Shown piece by piece: positions 44,075 to 55,719 of a stretch of DNA of 64,000 nucleotides. This stretch comes from Pseudopyrenochaeta lycopersici (taxonomy: Eukaryota > Ascomycota > Dothideomycetes > Pleosporales > Pseudopyrenochaetaceae): positions 186,001 to 250,000 of the forward strand of contig NHZP01000026.1 in assembly GCA_003313425.1 (NCBI GenBank). Reading direction: 5' to 3'. The notes under the pieces are model-generated. The model saw only the letters and a program-made list of their open reading frames with translations. It made no database searches and was not told the DNA's origin. A program made the translations under genes and the position numbers. Positions within the stretch are counted from its first letter, which is position 1. Each line of letters opens with the position of its first letter.

Positions 44075-44891
44075 TGGGTTGCGGTCAAGCAGCGCCAGGA
44101 GAGACAGAAATGTGGATTGGACGAATTTCTCAATATACCATGAATCAAATGCATTTTATAGAACATTGAACAAGCTGTCGCGCTTCTCACCATGCACGTC
44201 CGGGTGCCCTTACAACGTATGCACGCTTAATCTAATGCTGATGTGGGCCCGCAAAATATCTAGATATGTCTATTTGCACTCGGATGATACAACAGGCCGA
44301 ATTGCGGAAGGCATTCCACACGAGAACATTAAAAGTGACATTCAGCATTTCCCGATCGTGACTCGACGATGGCAGAGGCATTGGCAGTGGGGCTCAAACT
44401 GCTCACGCTAAGGCCGAGCCCCGCCGGCGGTGGGGTGGCCGGCATTTGTACCAGGAGCGCGTGCTCCAGCTCTCAAACCAGGAGTATATCACGGGCTCAA
44501 GGAGTTACGCGTCTATGAAATTCTCTCTTGGATTACAATCAGGTCCATTTATTCTGTCCAATTACAATTGATCTATTTAAGCTCCGCGGCTTTCTCTGTC
44601 CAGGCTTCAAAAGGTTGAGTGGTTAAGAGTTCATCCGGGTCGTCGGCCGTTCTTCGAGAACCGTGGGGAAAAGGACTTAGGATCGTGGAAACAAAGACGT
44701 CGATGCTGTGTTGAATGTTTAGATAAAGAAGCATCTGAAAAGGCATATTGCAGGACATTTCCAACTCATCAACTCCGTTGTTCACATAAACTCCATTTCA
44801 AGATCATCGATTCCCAGGACTTCAGCTTGAAAATCGTCTGGTATATCACCACAAGAGTCTCATCGCCTTACTAAACAATATACCAAACAAT
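44075..44891. other. Intergenic region upstream of the FAD monooxygenase
   Basis: About 815 bp with no supported gene. Confidence 0.4.
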
Positions 44892-46277
44892 ATGGCAGAG
44901 AATCTTAGGATAGCCATCATTGGCGCAGGTACGTTCACAATCAAACAGCAGTTCGCAGTGTAAGCCTACTTACACCCCTCAGGTATGGGTGGTCTTGCAT
45001 CCGCACTTGCTCTGGCGAAAGCTGGACACAAGAATATCACTATCTACGAACAAGCGCCAAACCTTGGCTTCGTGGGTGCAGGCATACAGCTTGCCCCCAA
45101 CATGGCACGTATCCTTGATGCCTTAGGTTGCTGGTCGCAGATCGCTGCAGAAGCCGTACAGTGCGCCAACACTTCTATTCGGGAGGGAAGTTCTGATAAA
45201 GAACTGGGGTACGTGGATCTTGGATATGTCAAGGGAAAGTATGGATATCCCCATATGGTAGGCCACCGAGCGAGCTTGGCGGGCGGACTGTATGATGGTT
45301 GTAAGGGAGAGAGTGGAGTGCAATTCAAGCTGGGAAGTACGATCTCGGACGTGAAGTTTGGCCCAAAGCCAACATTCCGAGTCGCACAAGCAGGAGGTGG
45401 CGAACCCTACAACGTCGAATGCGATGTCCTCCTTGGTGCGGATGGTGTAAAGAGCAACACACGCGTTGCGATGCTGAAAGAGCTTGGTTTATCGGGATCC
45501 GCAAGGGACTCAGGCCAAGCCGCGTACCGCATCATGTTGACGCGAGACCAGATGAAGCATGACCCGGAGTTGTTGAAACTGATTGAATCCGATACCGTGA
45601 CACGATGGATCGGCGAAAAGAAACACATCATTGCATACCCCATTCACAACAAGACCATCTACAACCTCAGTACTGCTCAGCCGGACGTAAACTTCGCTGG
45701 CGCACCAGACTCGCAGTATACTACCAAGGGTTCAAAGTCGGCAATGTTGGAAGTATACGGCGATTTCTGCCCGATGATTCACAGGATGTTGAATCTGGTG
45801 CCGGAAGGCGAGGTAGTGGAGTGGAAGCTACGAGTGCACGACCCGCTAGACACATGGGTACATGGAAATGCAGCACTCGTCGGTGACGCATGCCACCCGA
45901 CACTCCCACATATGGCTCAGGGTGCCGCACAAGCCATTGAAGACGGTGCTGTGCTCGGTGTTGTCCTTCACCCATCACGCATATCAGACGCGAACCCAGA
46001 AACAATCAATCGCGCTCTCCGGCTATACGAGAAGCTACGGAAGCCCAGAGCAGAGGCTCTGGTTGAGTTGGCGGCGGAAAGCGGACGGGCAATGCATCTT
46101 GGTGCTGGCAAGGCAAAGGAGGAGCGAGACAAGGTGTTTGCGGCGCTTAAGTCGGGATCAGGAAAGGTGCCAGACAAGTGGGCGGATGCCGATGTTCAGG
46201 CGCAGGTATATGGAGTGGATGTTGTTGCTGAGGCGGAGAAGCTGTGTCAACAGGAAGGTCTAGTTGCAAAGCTGTGA
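44892..46277 (+). CDS. FAD-dependent monooxygenase (salicylate-hydroxylase-like)
   Basis: Exons 44892-44928 and 44983-46277 give 443 aa. It is a class A flavoprotein hydroxylase of the salicylate/3-hydroxybenzoate type. The splice restores the FAD Rossmann loop AIIGAGMGGLASALALAKAG ending in YEQ. The DG motif is LLGADGVKSNTR, and the GD motif is ALVGDACHPTLPHMAQGAAQ. The N-terminal FAD-binding half and the antiparallel sheet region (RWIGEKKHIIAYPIHNKTIY) are complete. Length is typical. The substrate is probably an aromatic acid, but secondary-metabolite tailoring is equally possible. It converges on an MFS transporter 165 bp away, suggesting a functional pair for uptake or export of the substrate or product (inference). 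Confidence 0.9.
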
Positions 46278-46442
46278 GTTCTCTGGTTCTGGCTGAAAGA
46301 CAGCGAGGCTGATGGTGAGATAGTTCTTGATTCTGTGAGAAGCGTTATTAACATAACCATGTTGTATATTGTATTTACATAGTTATTTAAAAGCATTTAC
46401 CACCAATTGAACAACATATCATTTCCACTTCCTTATGAACCT

Positions 46443-48097
46443 TTACATCCTCACAGACATAGTTCCCCTTAGTTTGTCACCTTTCCAGTGCGTCAAAGCG
46501 ACCGGGATCAAAGACGCTCCGACCAGCAGCGCAGCTGCAACGCCCGCGCTATTCGCAAGTCCTATATCATTGAACATATCTGGAAACCTGGAAAAAGTTA
46601 GTAAGATGTGTCTGATTCTTGAGAAGTGATTGGAAGCTTACCAGAAAGGTCCAATAAACCCCCAAATCTGCCGCACAAAGGTAATGAACACTCCAATACT
46701 GCCTGCCTCGTCGGGATAGCAATCGACAGCATACGTTATCAGCACCGTGGTAACGATCTGATTACCCGCAGCCGCAATGCCCGCACCAATGATGGGGGTA
46801 ACATTCCAGTGTTCTTCAGGCGCCTGCTCGAGGCGAACAAGAAAGACAACCATCCCGCAAATAGTGAGAAGAATGCCAAAGTAACTCAACCAAAGTCTGA
46901 ATTCCGGAGCAGGCTTGCGAGGTGCCATTTTGGTGGCTCTCCAACGCATCCACAGATCACTCGAATGACCACCAATCTGTTCCCCAATGATAGAACCAAT
47001 GATCAGTCCAAGGAATTGTAGCCCGAGTTGTTGCGAGTTGAAATGGAACTTCTCAGCAAAGAGCTGTGGTATCTCGACAGTAGTAAGGACCGAGGCAAAC
47101 AGGAAGACCATAGCATACGAAACTGCTGGGATCATAACGCAAGGGTACTTCACCAAACGCAATGGAGAGACAAATTCTAACAACGTGATGGGCGTTGGAT
47201 CAATCCTCCGGAACGTTAGATATGACTCCTTGAAGGCCGCAAATCCTTCTTTCGCATGTGCGACGTTGTTGTGACGAATGAATCTCGTCTCTGGGCCGAA
47301 AAGCGAGTAAAGAACGAGCTGAACGCCATTGATAACGGCCAGAATCCAATAGATCCATCGATAACCCGCGTGGAACGTAACAAAGCCGAAGATTAATGGG
47401 GCAAGCGGTATACCCAGAGTAATCATGACAGTCCAAACGCCCATATACTTTGCTCTCTCTTTCTTGAAAAACGTTTCAACCACCACGGCGCTGCCGATTG
47501 CATTCGGCGGGCTGATGAAGAAGCTTTGAAATGCACGACACGTCGCCATTGCTGCATAGCTCGTACTCTTTGCGCAGCCAATTGTGAATAAGAGACTCCC
47601 GGCCAATGAGATGATAAAGATAGGTCTTCGGCCGTAGCGCGTCGATAGCGGGCGCCAAAACAGGGGCGCACCGCCTAGAATTGCGATTTGAAGTGATGTG
47701 AGATATGACGTCTTTTGCAGACTGACACCAAGGTCTTCTGCAATATCTTCGTAGGCAGGGATAATCGCTGAGGCAGCGAAGGCGCACATACAGGCGTGGA
47801 AGGCTACGAAGATGAGATTCAGGACTTTCTGAGCACGATGATGTTAGCAAGAGACGACATGCAGGAAGCATGGAGGAGGCGTACCTTCCATGTCGGCCAA
47901 TTGTATGGATCTGCATCGCCCATCGTAGGGAGAGGGTCGAGTTCGAGTGTACCATGTCTTTGAAGCAGGTATTGGCGATGTTCTTCGGAAAGGTGAGACG
48001 CTTCTTCCTTGTCTAGGTATGTGCCATGTGTGGCAGCATGCTCGAGATCTTCATTGTGTAAAGGGCTATTTGCGATGGTCTCTTTATTGCTCGACAT
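46443..48097 (-). CDS. Major facilitator superfamily transporter (DHA1-like)
   Basis: Exons 47885-48097, 46642-47828 and 46443-46587 give 514 aa. A hydrophilic N-terminal tail of about 70 residues (His/Glu-rich, ending PYNWPTWK) precedes 12 predicted membrane segments. The MFS loop 2-3 signature reads STRYGRRPIFI, and the loop 4-5 region includes NAIGSAVVVETFFKKERAKY followed by MGVWT, typical of fungal drug:H+ antiporter 1 relatives. The first intron separates the cytosolic tail from TM1 exactly (TWK|KVLNLIF). A short third exon supplies the last helix (SAGVAAALLVGASLIPVAL). The substrate cannot be read from sequence. Its 3' end faces the FAD monooxygenase gene. Confidence 0.9.
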
Positions 48098-50757
48098 GAT
48101 TTCTAGGTACCGCGACCTAGTCTACTCTTTTCAAGACAAGTCTCGATTGTGAAAACGAGTGAGAGAATGGGAAAGATGTGCACAAATGGTCGCTCCAGAT
48201 CCTTCTTGTATGCTTCTCCACATGATAGCGGCAATTTCACTAGTGAGGCCCTTCGTGGAGTCTCCAAGTGGAGTCCCCAGATATTGATTTTGCCACCCGT
48301 TTGGACTCCCACGCGAATCCTGAGGGATATTCGTCAGTCAATGTCGCGAACCCTAATCAGAACGGAAACCCGGCATTCGGCCGATGAACACGGCATGAAT
48401 ACAACGAGGCGTGTTGCGTTGTGAAAGTTTCGATCGCCCCTTGTTGGTCCTTTTTCGGGATGGTCGTAACGATGTGTGGGTCACGGTAGTGGATGGCATT
48501 GTGTATCGGCAGATTCTATAGGACAGTGTGCCAATAGTTTCCGGTTTCATAAGCTGTTGAGAAACTTTTGGCGGGAGGTAGGTTCGTTTGACGCACAAAT
48601 GTGCGTCGTATACGTTGAGAAACAACGTCATCCTGGGCTCAAGCTTTTGGAAAAAGCTTATTCCGCGGATGCGGCTTCGAGGCTTGTGTCGGAATGCACC
48701 CTTCGTTCCGCCCATCTCGAACCGACGCATGAGTCAGGATTTGGGACTTCATGGCAGTGCTAGTGACCACGGCCTGTTAGGCCCAATGGCCTTACTGATT
48801 GAATGCAAATCCGGTCCTGTAGAACGAGCCTGCTTCACGCGTCGATTGGTCCACGTTAAGATGGGCTTTCGGATTGTCTGAAATTGAGTAGTAAAGATCA
48901 TTAAGCGTGTGAAATATGTGCTCAACTGCTCTGTGTCAGTGTTCTACTTAGTTAACCCAGTGCTGAGACTGGTAGATGCAAGATTTTCAAGCTTCCAATC
49001 TGGATGATGATATCTGCCACCTTGTAGCCTGTGCCCCCAACCCTGCAAAAGTCGTTGCAGATTCGTACTGCAGCCCGAAGAGCCTCGATTGAGGATAAAC
49101 ATTCACCCATATTGCGATAGACACTAAAAATGTTTCTTAAAGTATAGACTCTCTACGAGTTCACTGCAAGAGAGGTTGTTCGCTTGTTGCCGGATCCTGT
49201 GGTCAAGCTTAGCAATCTAACAATCTAACGAAAATACACATAATTTATCAAGCTAATGGAGATTATCAACGAATTTCAATATCTATATCCTTTGGAATAA
49301 GTATCTTCACGCCCATTATGCAAAAAAATTGTCCTTAGTAGCCTTGGTGAAACAACATCTGGCTAGAGATGATATATGCGAAATAACACCAGTCTGCGGG
49401 GGCATCCATCACTTATAGAAGGTGGTAAATTCGCCATCATCAGCTAATTGTTGCTTAACGACGTCCTGTATGAAGATTCCTTATTGAAGTTTTGCCCACT
49501 TAGCTATCTGTACAGGGCCTCACCAACAATCAGCACAACGTCATGACATTTGGCTATGTATGTCGACTTAGCTCGTGGAGATCTAGAAATCATTCGATAT
49601 TGCCGGGGTATTTTGACTGTGAAGTGGAGGAACATGTCCAGAGGATTAGGAATACGCAAGTGCTTTCACTTCATCGTCCAACCTCTAAGGTTACTACACG
49701 ATCTATCTTCCCAAAGCTGGTGTTCACAGGTTATTCGATGAACTTGTGAGGTATTACATCATTAGACGCTTTGTAAGTGCTTAATTAGTTTGCTGGGTTC
49801 ATCTTGTTCTAGTGAATGCAAGGAGTGTGCAACATCCACTTCGCTGCGCATAAATAGGTGGTGCGTATCTGTCACTAGTCTGGCCTAGCCTTATGCAAGT
49901 GAATCAATTTGAGAAGGTAAATTGATATGTTCGACGAGCTCATACCAGTACATTCTACATCCAGCTGAATTGGTGAATAAATGCGTTCCCTTAACATGCT
50001 ACTGCTGACGAGAGCAGTTCTCCAAGTCTTCCCGCAACTTCCTATGCTATGCTAGCAATAACGGGCAGCTTACACCGCCATTATAAAGCGATTTTAGCGT
50101 TTGCCACCAGGTAACAAATATTAGAGTGACGGAAGCCTGGTGGAGGCGTTCCAAGATCCTCCAGCGCCACCGGGATGTTGGTCACCATTCGATGAACACC
50201 AGCCACTTCTGTGTCCTGTGCACCATTTACTATCTCCTATAATATGCTTGTTTACATGGTGGCTATGCGCACTTGACTATCAATTTGCTACTGCACTGTT
50301 GCTGCTGGAATTCGAGCAGTCGATGTCCCTAGATCGTTCCTGCGCCATCCGAGATTTCCGAGCCCGTTATTCTTTTTTCCCCTTCGTCTGACTGTTCTCA
50401 CATCATACACTCCATTTTGCACGATGATCGGCGATTTCAGCGATATAAAGCATTTCGGCCGGGGATGGAGAGATGTCAATCCTCCGGTTGCGATACGGCC
50501 GGAAGCTCGGCCCAATCTTAAGCCCCCGCAGTCACATATCCCGATTCTGTGGGCGTACGAGGCGGAGTAAGCGTGACGCTAGTCCTTTTCCAGTATACCA
50601 TTGTTATTTCAACTCCCAGATAATGGTCACCATAATGATGCTATTTTTCAAGTATTTAAAGGACGGTGCAGTGCTTTCTCTTGAATTAAGATAGCTCACT
50701 CCGTTCATCACCAAGAGAAAGCTATTGCACCTGCCAGTGTTATCGAACACAACCACA
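48098..50757. other. Gene-poor stretch
   Basis: About 2.7 kb between the MFS and DUF4188 genes, AT-rich from roughly 48.9 to 50.1 kb. Frames at 48353-48881, 49543-49749 and 50140-50391 have no motifs or splice support. A perfect 7-bp inverted repeat (gacgcac-aaat-gtgcgtc) lies at about 48590-48607. No transposon ends or transposase remnants were recognised. Confidence 0.45.
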
Positions 50758-51662
50758 ATGTCGACTTTCCTCACGATCTACAACGCTTTCCAGCCGAGCG
50801 ACTATACTATCTCAACTTGGCTTCTTATAGGTGCGACTGTCCAAGGTCTTTTGGTCGCATCGTTACCACTCAAGATATCTTTCCTACCACCTCTCGCATT
50901 CCTTACTTACCGTATGCTCCGAGGTTACCTCGTGGCAACTGGACATATCTCGAATCCCATATACAATGGAGTGACTCATGGTCGACAGACGTGGCAAATA
51001 CCCTCTAGTGACGAGATAACGACTCCAGCCAAATCTGAGGACTCTATCGTCATTCTCGTTCTCGCAGCAAGCTGGACGCATCCTAATGGCAACTTTTCGC
51101 CTGGGAGCGCAGCCATTGGGAACTACTTCCAGAAAATGTGGGCCGATGCTGAAGCAAACCGCGCAAAGTACGGTTTCCTCGGCAATACGCCTGCTATGAT
51201 TGCTCAGGATGCTGATTCGCGTTCTGATGGGAAGGGGAAGACGGCGGTATATCTCAGTTATTGGAAGAACTTGGAAGGCCTGCACAAATTTGCGCATGCA
51301 GATGCACATATGAAGGGCCAACTCTGGTGGGAGAAGGGCGCTATGGACAAATATCCGCATATTGGCGTTATGCACGAGACTTATGAAGTGCCAAAGGGGA
51401 ACTGGGAGAATGTGTTCCATAATTTCAGGCCATTTGGTATCTGTAAGTGGAGATCTACCCAAAGTTTACAATCGTTGACGACTAACTCGACGCAGCAAAC
51501 TCCTCCTATCCAATAAAGAGCACAGAGACTACCGATTCACTAGAAGAAAAGGAATCAATCAAATGGGTCAGCGGATTGAAGTCGGCCGACACAAAAGAAT
51601 GGAAGACGATGTACGGCAGGATGGGCCGGAAAGCTGGCCTTCGCAACTCCACGCGGGTTTGA
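50758..51662 (+). CDS. DUF4188 family protein (monooxygenase-like)
   Basis: Exons 50758-51442 and 51496-51662 give 283 aa. Two N-terminal hydrophobic segments (STWLLIGATVQGLLVASLPL and ISFLPPLAFLTYRML) are followed by a globular part that fits the fungal DUF4188 family: VILVLAASWTHPNGNFSPGS, YLSYWKNLEGLHKFAHADAH, GVMHETYEVPKGNWENVFHN and FRPFG. The YWxxLExLxxFAH pattern and the late His resemble dimeric alpha/beta-barrel haem enzymes such as aldoxime dehydratase relatives and EthD-like proteins. Actual activity is unknown. The intron has a GACTAAC branch site. The C-terminal exon is charged and ends KAGLRNSTRV. Confidence 0.85.
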
Positions 51663-52086
51663 CGGTATGATATGCGACATGTATCACAATGGGATTTAAT
51701 GAAGGTTTTGCATGGGAGGCGTATACTATTCTGAAGGATTTAGGCATAGGCGAGTTACGTATTGGTTTACATGAATGTCAGCGATTTTGTGAATATTTAA
51801 GACATGGAATAGGAAAACAGATTTAGACGCTGAACAACGTATAGAGCATATAATATTTGAATAGATCCAATATGAAATTATGTCTTACTTTATGAAAATG
51901 AGAACGTCCATATCATCAGTAGTAGCATTCAATGTCTCAACATTGCATATGCTGACATTCGCCTCAACGATATCACACACAGTCCTACCTTCATAAGCAT
52001 ACGAAGCTCCCCCATAACTCACCAAATCACTAGAAAATCCGAATTCTGATTGAAAGCAGTCTTTACTGTGCTTCTCACTCAAACTC
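51663..52086. other. Intergenic region
   Basis: About 420 bp. A 69-codon minus frame at 51885-52094 overlaps the start of the next gene and has no recognised content. Confidence 0.35.
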
Positions 52087-52357
52087 ATGGGCAACGTGTC
52101 AAGCGTACAAAACGAGAAGGCGCAATATAGCTGGCACTGTCACCGATGTACGTCTGTGTTTCCAGTTTATGAAAGTATCTGAGATAAATGCAGGCGACGG
52201 GAGGTGGCTAATTTCTAGTATCGGCAACATTTGTCCAAACTGCAGGCACAGGAAATGTTGGCGGAAATGTTGGATGACAGGATTGGAGGTGACGGATGAA
52301 TTATGGTTTGAGAGAAGTGGCTCAAGGAGGCTAAAAAAGAAGATGACATTTTTCTAA
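52087..52357 (+). CDS. Small zinc-ribbon-like protein (74 aa)
   Basis: Exons 52087-52147 and 52194-52357 splice in frame to 74 aa. The start MGNVSSVQNEKAQYSWHCHR joins CDGRWLISSIGNICPNCRHR across the intron. It presents two zinc-knuckle pairs, CHRC (with the second Cys codon split by the intron) and CPNC, then KCWRKCW. Small single-ribbon proteins of this pattern (WxCxxC ... CPNCxHxxC) are common in dothideomycetes and mostly uncharacterised. The basic C terminus (RSGSRRLKKKM) could bind nucleic acid. The gene is invisible as one unspliced frame because the intron contains stops. No signal peptide. Confidence 0.7.
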
Positions 52358-52747
52358 GATCTTCTAAATGCCTTATATACCAGAGCCAAGAATTTCTTTT
52401 GTGGTGAACACCATTTCAGCGCTGTCATCTAATTCTTCGTGGACGTCTGGACAGAGTCTGCATGTGTCATACCAAAAGAACACACAGCAGATGTAATATC
52501 GTCCATTCATGTGTAGACACAAAAGACTCAAAACTCTCAGCTCAGGACCTGATACTGTGCAGAGACGTTTACCGAGGATGTCATGAGCAGGAAGCGAGCT
52601 GAGGCTGGAGGGATGGTCCGGTCTGATGACGTCATTTCCTATACGACTAAGCTCAAACCTCAGCATTCGAGAGATCCTGGATACCAAGTCCCCATTTTGT
52701 ACATCCATATTACAGTCTTTACAAATCTATCATACCAATCCGCAAAA
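52358..52747. other. Intergenic region upstream of the MaoC-like gene
   Basis: About 390 bp. The frame of the downstream gene is open back to 52583, but the leader lacks conserved content, so the ATG at 52748 is preferred. Confidence 0.4.
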
Positions 52748-53833
52748 ATGATTACAATCATTGTTGCAATAACAACGGCCATGGCCTTGGCGATACTGGC
52801 TGCATCAGGGCACCGCCTTCTCCCACTATTCCTAGGAGCAACCAACGTTACCCTTGCTTTCTCTCCAAACAATCTGCGGAAGCGGGAAGTTATACTAGCC
52901 ATCGCTGCTATGATTGAGAAATCTGTATCTCGGCCAACCGTTAAGTTGATTTTCCCCAGGTCCACTGCATCAGCAAATATGGAGTCAACTTTGTATTCCC
53001 CATTTACTTTAAGCCAGAAAGATGTAGCTAGGTACCATTCTGCAATTGGACTGGAAGACAACTCTACAACATCCATCGAGGCTTCCCATTTGCTCTTGTT
53101 CTTATCAGCTGTGACAGAGCCTGCGATGCTCCTCCTCCTTGCCAATCGGTCCTGCCCAATCAACCCGCTTGGCGCAGTCAACGTCCGCAACAGATTCGAA
53201 CTCCTTCGGCCAGACCTCTGTGATCTGTCATCTTTTAGAAATAAAAACCGAGCAGCTTTGGTTGCAAAAGTGCATAATGAACCACGGCCAGTGAGGCGAG
53301 GCGTCGAACACGACCTCGAGGTTAGCATCGTCATCCCGGACGAAGCTGGAAACGGGGAGGTCGTGCCTATATTCCGACAGATATTTACAATGCTAGAGTT
53401 CAGAAAATCTGGTATTCAAGAAAAGAACAAAGCAAAGCCGGAGCTGCCCAGTACGACTAGTACCGCAAGAGAATTGTCTGAACCACAAACTCAGATCCTA
53501 TTTGCTAGTAACGATACATGGAGATGGGCTGCACTTTGCAAGGACTACAACTTCCTCCACCTGTCAGGATTTGCTGCGAAGTTCTTTGGAGTTCCCGGAA
53601 AGCTTGCTCACGGGAATCATGTAGTCGCCAGAGCATTGCAAAAGCTGTTAGACGCAAGCAGCATTCGGACGCTAGGCAATGTGCCAACATGGATGGAGGT
53701 ACAATTCAAGCGACCCGTCGTCGTCCCTGCGAATTTGAATGTAGAGATGCAATCAACAACCACTTCTATTTCAGGTTTCACCATCTCTCACAAAGGACGA
53801 GTATGCGTCAGCGTAGAGTACGGAGTTCTGTAA
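52748..53833 (+). CDS. Membrane-anchored MaoC-like hot-dog domain protein
   Basis: A single exon of 361 aa. The N terminus is a clear signal-anchor (MITIIVAITTAMALAILAAS). A middle region with a Leu-rich segment (LLFLSAVTEPAMLLLLANRS) leads to a C-terminal MaoC dehydratase-like domain: WRWAALCKDYNFLHLSGFAA then GVPGKLAHGNHVVARALQKL. The hydratase 2 motif is recognisable as DYNFLH (Asp...Asn..His), and AHGNH matches the family AHGM helix start. Such proteins hydrate enoyl-thioesters or, in fungi, appear in polyketide and lipid pathways; substrate unknown. There is no peroxisomal C-terminal tripeptide. The N-terminal half may be a degenerate first hot-dog domain (FELLRPDLCDL). Confidence 0.78.
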   Translation: MITIIVAITTAMALAILAASGHRLLPLFLGATNVTLAFSPNNLRKREVILAIAAMIEKSVSRPTVKLIFPRSTASANMESTLYSPFTLSQKDVARYHSAIGLEDNSTTSIEASHLLLFLSAVTEPAMLLLLANRSCPINPLGAVNVRNRFELLRPDLCDLSSFRNKNRAALVAKVHNEPRPVRRGVEHDLEVSIVIPDEAGNGEVVPIFRQIFTMLEFRKSGIQEKNKAKPELPSTTSTARELSEPQTQILFASNDTWRWAALCKDYNFLHLSGFAAKFFGVPGKLAHGNHVVARALQKLLDASSIRTLGNVPTWMEVQFKRPVVVPANLNVEMQSTTTSISGFTISHKGRVCVSVEYGVL

Positions 53834-54570
53834 ATTCGTCACAACCCTCGGAATGCCCATCTATGCCAAGCGTCGAAATTTAAATCGCCATAAAGGATAT
53901 ACTCAAGACGATAGTCGTAAATTCTCCGAGAGGTATGGTCTCTCGCAATCGTCCGAACACCGATGCCCTTACCCCGTTTCCCGACTTCTAGACCTCAATC
54001 ACCAATCATCGTTCTCGTCCAAAGGCGCTAGAATCTTTTCAACCAAGCGTTCCGAGATGTTTAATCTCCTACCGTGAGATGTCAAACATGGGCAATCTAT
54101 CAGCCTTATGCCGGTGGGCAAGTGGGAGACAGCATCGCGTTTCATGAAACATGTCACTACTCCTCAAATCAGCGACCCGTTATGTTAGCTCCGTTCAGCA
54201 CCGAGGTTCCCGTGGACTCACAGACTTGCACTTACTCTGGCACTGCTCGATCCCCACATGGGTGTAGTTGCCGCTGTCAAGGGTACGCTTGGGGTGGATG
54301 TTTCCACGCTTGTCAGCATACCTGGAGATAATGGCTGACGCCATTCGAAACGGCCATGCTGAAGTGAAATTAGGGATGAAGGACTATCTGGTAGTCAAAA
54401 GTACAATTGGAGTACCCTCATTGTCGTTGTCAAGTTTTTCACTCTTGATTTCGTCGTTCCTTCTTTACACATTGCACAGTCCTTCGTTTCTAAGTCGTTG
54501 AACCTGTTCATTCTTTATATCTTTTGATCTGTGATCAGGACATTCGTTTTTTTCTTTCCACACTGCCAAT
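53834..54570. other. Intergenic region upstream of the DUF1996 gene
   Basis: About 735 bp. A Cys-rich 85-codon plus frame (54074-54331) and its complement were examined; neither has a recognisable domain. The last 100 bp are T-rich, as in a promoter. Confidence 0.4.
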
Positions 54571-55719
54571 ATGCGTTCTACACTTCTTCTCGCTGGCGCT
54601 AGTGCCGTGCATGCATACACTGTGATTAACCATGGTGTCTTCATGAACAAGAATGTCGATGCTCTCGTCAAGCCGGGCGAGTATACATCGCACATGCATA
54701 CATTCGCCGGTAGCGATGTCATCACCAACGTTAGGCCTACATCTGCCGAACTCCAAAAGGGCTGCTACAGTGGAAACAATGGCAATGACCTTTCCGTATA
54801 CTGTAAGTTCATCACAATGCATCCATAACACCCATGCTGATTATGCAATTCTTAGGGTTCCCAACTCTCTACTATGTCAATGGCACCGATTACGTGCCAG
54901 TCCCCATCTACCGCTTCAGCACCTACTACCAAGACTCTGGAAAAGCGCAAATCCCCTTTCCCGCAGACCTGGGCCTCATCGCCGGCAACGCATCCGCGCA
55001 GAACCAAGCAGGGGCCGACCACGGCTTCAACCTGCTGGAATGGTGGTGCGAGAGCGACGCCGGAGAAACAAAGGATAAAGCGAAATTCCCCACAAAAACA
55101 TGCTCGACGCATCTCCAGACCATCCTCCGCTTCCCAGACTGCGTCAACCCTGACAATCTGAGCGAGTACGCGTACAGCGGCAGCACGGCGAACCGGTGTC
55201 CCGCGAGCATGAAGCGCATCCCCGCGCTACGCTTCTCGATCCGGTACGACCTGCGGAAGATTATTCCCAAGGGGTGGAGCGGCACGGCGCCGCTGCAGCT
55301 GTCGTGCAGCGACAAGGTCGGCGACGGGAACTGCATGCACGGCGACTTCATCAACGGCTGGTTCGCCGACGCGGCGACCAACATGCTGCAGGCGGACAGC
55401 GAAGACATTCAAGACGATCACTGGGTCGCGTGATAGCGCGGGGACGACGCCGAGTACGTGTAAGGCCGAGGATGCGGATCCCAGCAATGGGACGAGTGAT
55501 TATAAAACCAGTCTTGAGATGATGGCCAGTGGAGGGAAGGGCGCCACGACGACTGCTACACCGGTTGTGGCTGCGCCGGTTAAGGAGGCAGTGGAGGCGG
55601 TAGAGGCTGTGGACGAGAGTTGCAATTCTAAGCGTAGCATTGGGTCCAAGTCGAAGAGAGATGCAGCTAGACGGGCACTGAAGAAAGCTTTAGACGCACT
55701 TGATGCTCTTGAAGAGTAA
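54571..55719 (+). CDS. DUF1996 secreted protein with a probable frame break
   Basis: Exon 1 is 54571-54802 and exon 2 starts at 54856. A signal peptide (MRSTLLLAGASAVHA) precedes the DUF1996 domain: VDALVKPGEYTSHMHTFAGS, RPTSAELQKGC, WFPTLYYVN, RFSTYYQDSG, RFPDCVNPDN, CPASMKRIPALRFSIRYDL and GDFINGWFADAATNML. As sequenced, the frame ends at a stop at 55431-55433 (269 aa) shortly after QADSEDIQ. From 55408 the +1 frame continues as FKTITGSRDSAG, then the usual DUF1996 ending CKAEDADPSNGTSDYKTSLE and a basic Ala/Leu helix, stopping at 55719. A one-base change near 55400-55407 therefore separates two halves of a family-typical protein. Function of the family, predicted extracellular, is unknown. 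Confidence 0.8.

Noticed and set aside
48353..50515. Several 60-125-codon frames in the gene-poor stretch
   Set aside because: No motifs, no start context, no compatible introns.
54074..54331. Cys-rich 85-codon frame before the DUF1996 gene
   Set aside because: No signal peptide, domain or splice evidence; complement equally open.
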